NCBI GenBank assembly: GCA_963970005.1
Contig: CAXAMN010004102.1
Location: 81,104 to 145,103, forward strand
Reading direction: 5' to 3'
Length of the DNA: 64,000 nucleotides
Source: Durusdinium trenchii
Lineage: Eukaryota; Sar; Dinophyceae; Suessiales; Symbiodiniaceae
The position numbers were made by a program, and so were the translations under genes. This document shows, piece by piece, positions 63,230 to 64,000 of the stretch. The first letter of the stretch is position 1; every line of letters starts with the position of its first letter. The notes under the pieces were generated by a model. It searched no databases. It saw nothing but the letters and a program-made list of their open reading frames with translations, and was not told the origin of the DNA.

Positions 63230-64000
63230 ACTGAAGTATTCCTCCACGTCGCTTGACGCGAGCGTTTTGCCAGTAGGAGCCATCATTCGAAGACGAATGT
63301 CATGTTCTTGGAGAAATCCATGAAAACCCTCTGTGCCAAATTCTGTTCCTGCATCTACTACTAGGGTCCCTGGGGGTCCGGCCCAGCTGATCCACCCTTG
63401 TTAGTGCTCGGATGGCATCCATGGACGAGTGACTTGGTGCACTAACCGCTGTATGGAAGGTTGTCCCTTGGTCAACAAAATGATGGCAAAAGAATGGTTG
63501 TCCGGCACGGTTGGTCCATTTGATTCCATCCATACCAACTATATCTCCAAAGTCCAGGGTAGGATGAATTGCACTAGGCTTAGCTAACTCGGGACCTTTG
63601 GTTTCTGCGCAAGTGGAACATCGAAGATCTTCAAGTGCTTCTATGATTTCGGGTTGACATCCCAATTGCTGACAAAAGGCTTTAAGCTTGGCTGCACTTG
63701 GATGTCCCATGTTCTTATGCGCCTTCAAGATCCAACTGCGCTCTTCAGGTCGAAGTGCGAGCATCCGGGGTCCATGTTTGTCCGAAACTAGATCTACTTC
63801 ATGTCTGATGGTTTCCTCTTGTGGAAGATCTAGTTGGTGTTCAAACTGTGGATGTATCGTGCTTGCATGAGGACCTGCAGGGACACTCTGGGGTTGCACT
63901 TCCGGTGCACCCTTATATTCAATCTCCGGTTCTTGGACTCGACAGCTTTTGCTGGGCCGTGATTGGTCTTCGACAGGTATTTTTTCTCTTTTGTCGAGCT
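63230..64000 (-). CDS. Integrase zinc finger and core of element C (partial)
   Basis: The frame is open from the right edge. HKNMGHPSAAKLKAFCQQLG...LRCSTCAE is the HHCC finger. DFGDIVGMDGIKWTNRAGQP holds the first catalytic Asp. A frameshift near 63390 leads to LVVDAGTEFGTEGFHGFL (second Asp) and then to a stop near 63232; the catalytic Glu is lost or lies at that junction. Protease and Gag are outside the window. Confidence 0.8.

Larger units (their letters stand above)
60627..64000 (-). mobile_element. Ty1/copia-type retrotransposon C, 3' part
   Basis: Integrase, linker, RT and RNase H in copia order on the minus strand, with the 5' half beyond the right edge. Only about three frame changes (63390, 63230 and 61815) interrupt it, so it is better preserved than A. 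No methyltransferase-like domain is visible in the part present. Confidence 0.85.

Overview
The window looks like nuclear DNA of a dinoflagellate, most likely a Symbiodiniaceae-type or related species. This is inferred from content, not from a search. Almost all recognisable coding sequence belongs to retrotransposons. There are two 8-nt copies of the 3' end of the dinoflagellate spliced leader at the 5' end of one LINE. The LINE and copia proteins are of the kind common in dinoflagellates, simple repeats are abundant, and there are no prokaryotic gene arrays. No rRNA, tRNA or CRISPR could be supported.

Layout: 1-6.9 kb holds the 5' part of a Ty1/copia-type element on the minus strand (element A: gag, protease, integrase, a cytosine-methyltransferase-like domain, a proline-rich linker and the start of RT, which runs off the left edge). 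6.9-11.5 kb is gene-free and built of dispersed repeat pairs. 11.7-18.5 kb is a plus-strand LINE (LINE-1) with ORF1 and a broken ORF2 (USP-like cysteine protease, AP endonuclease, RT, zinc knuckle, RNase H, C-terminal zinc motifs), lying between two CATA-type microsatellites. 19.6-24.8 kb is a heavily decayed second LINE (LINE-2), split by an 850-bp tandem array built on CTACTAG/GGGGCTCCTGG. 24.9-30.05 kb is a decayed tyrosine-recombinase (DIRS-like) retroelement. 30.3-38.5 kb is the least repeat-like stretch and may hold exons of one or two host genes, separated by microsatellite-rich repeats. 38.6-44.4 kb holds minisatellites, a zinc-ribbon ORF and a solo tyrosine-recombinase remnant. 44,422-52,184 is a complete copia-type element (element B) with 164-bp LTRs identical by eye, but with a broken reading frame. 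52.3-53.6 kb is a fragment of a third LINE (LINE-3, minus). 55.9-57.9 kb is a copia RT/RNase H remnant (element D, minus). 59.5-59.8 kb is a long GTTGTG/GTTGTC microsatellite. 60.6 kb to the right edge is the 3' part of another copia element (element C, minus).

Most notable: (1) element A carries nine short hairpins, CCG-hexaloop-CGG, in coding frames that read them differently and in the 5' leader; the closing base pair varies but stays complementary in eight of nine. (2) Elements A and B each carry a related methyltransferase-like domain, at different places in the polyprotein. (3) The LINE-1 ORF2 begins with a USP-type deubiquitinase-like domain. (4) LINE-1 begins with two tandem spliced-leader tails, as expected if its RNA was trans-spliced before reverse transcription.
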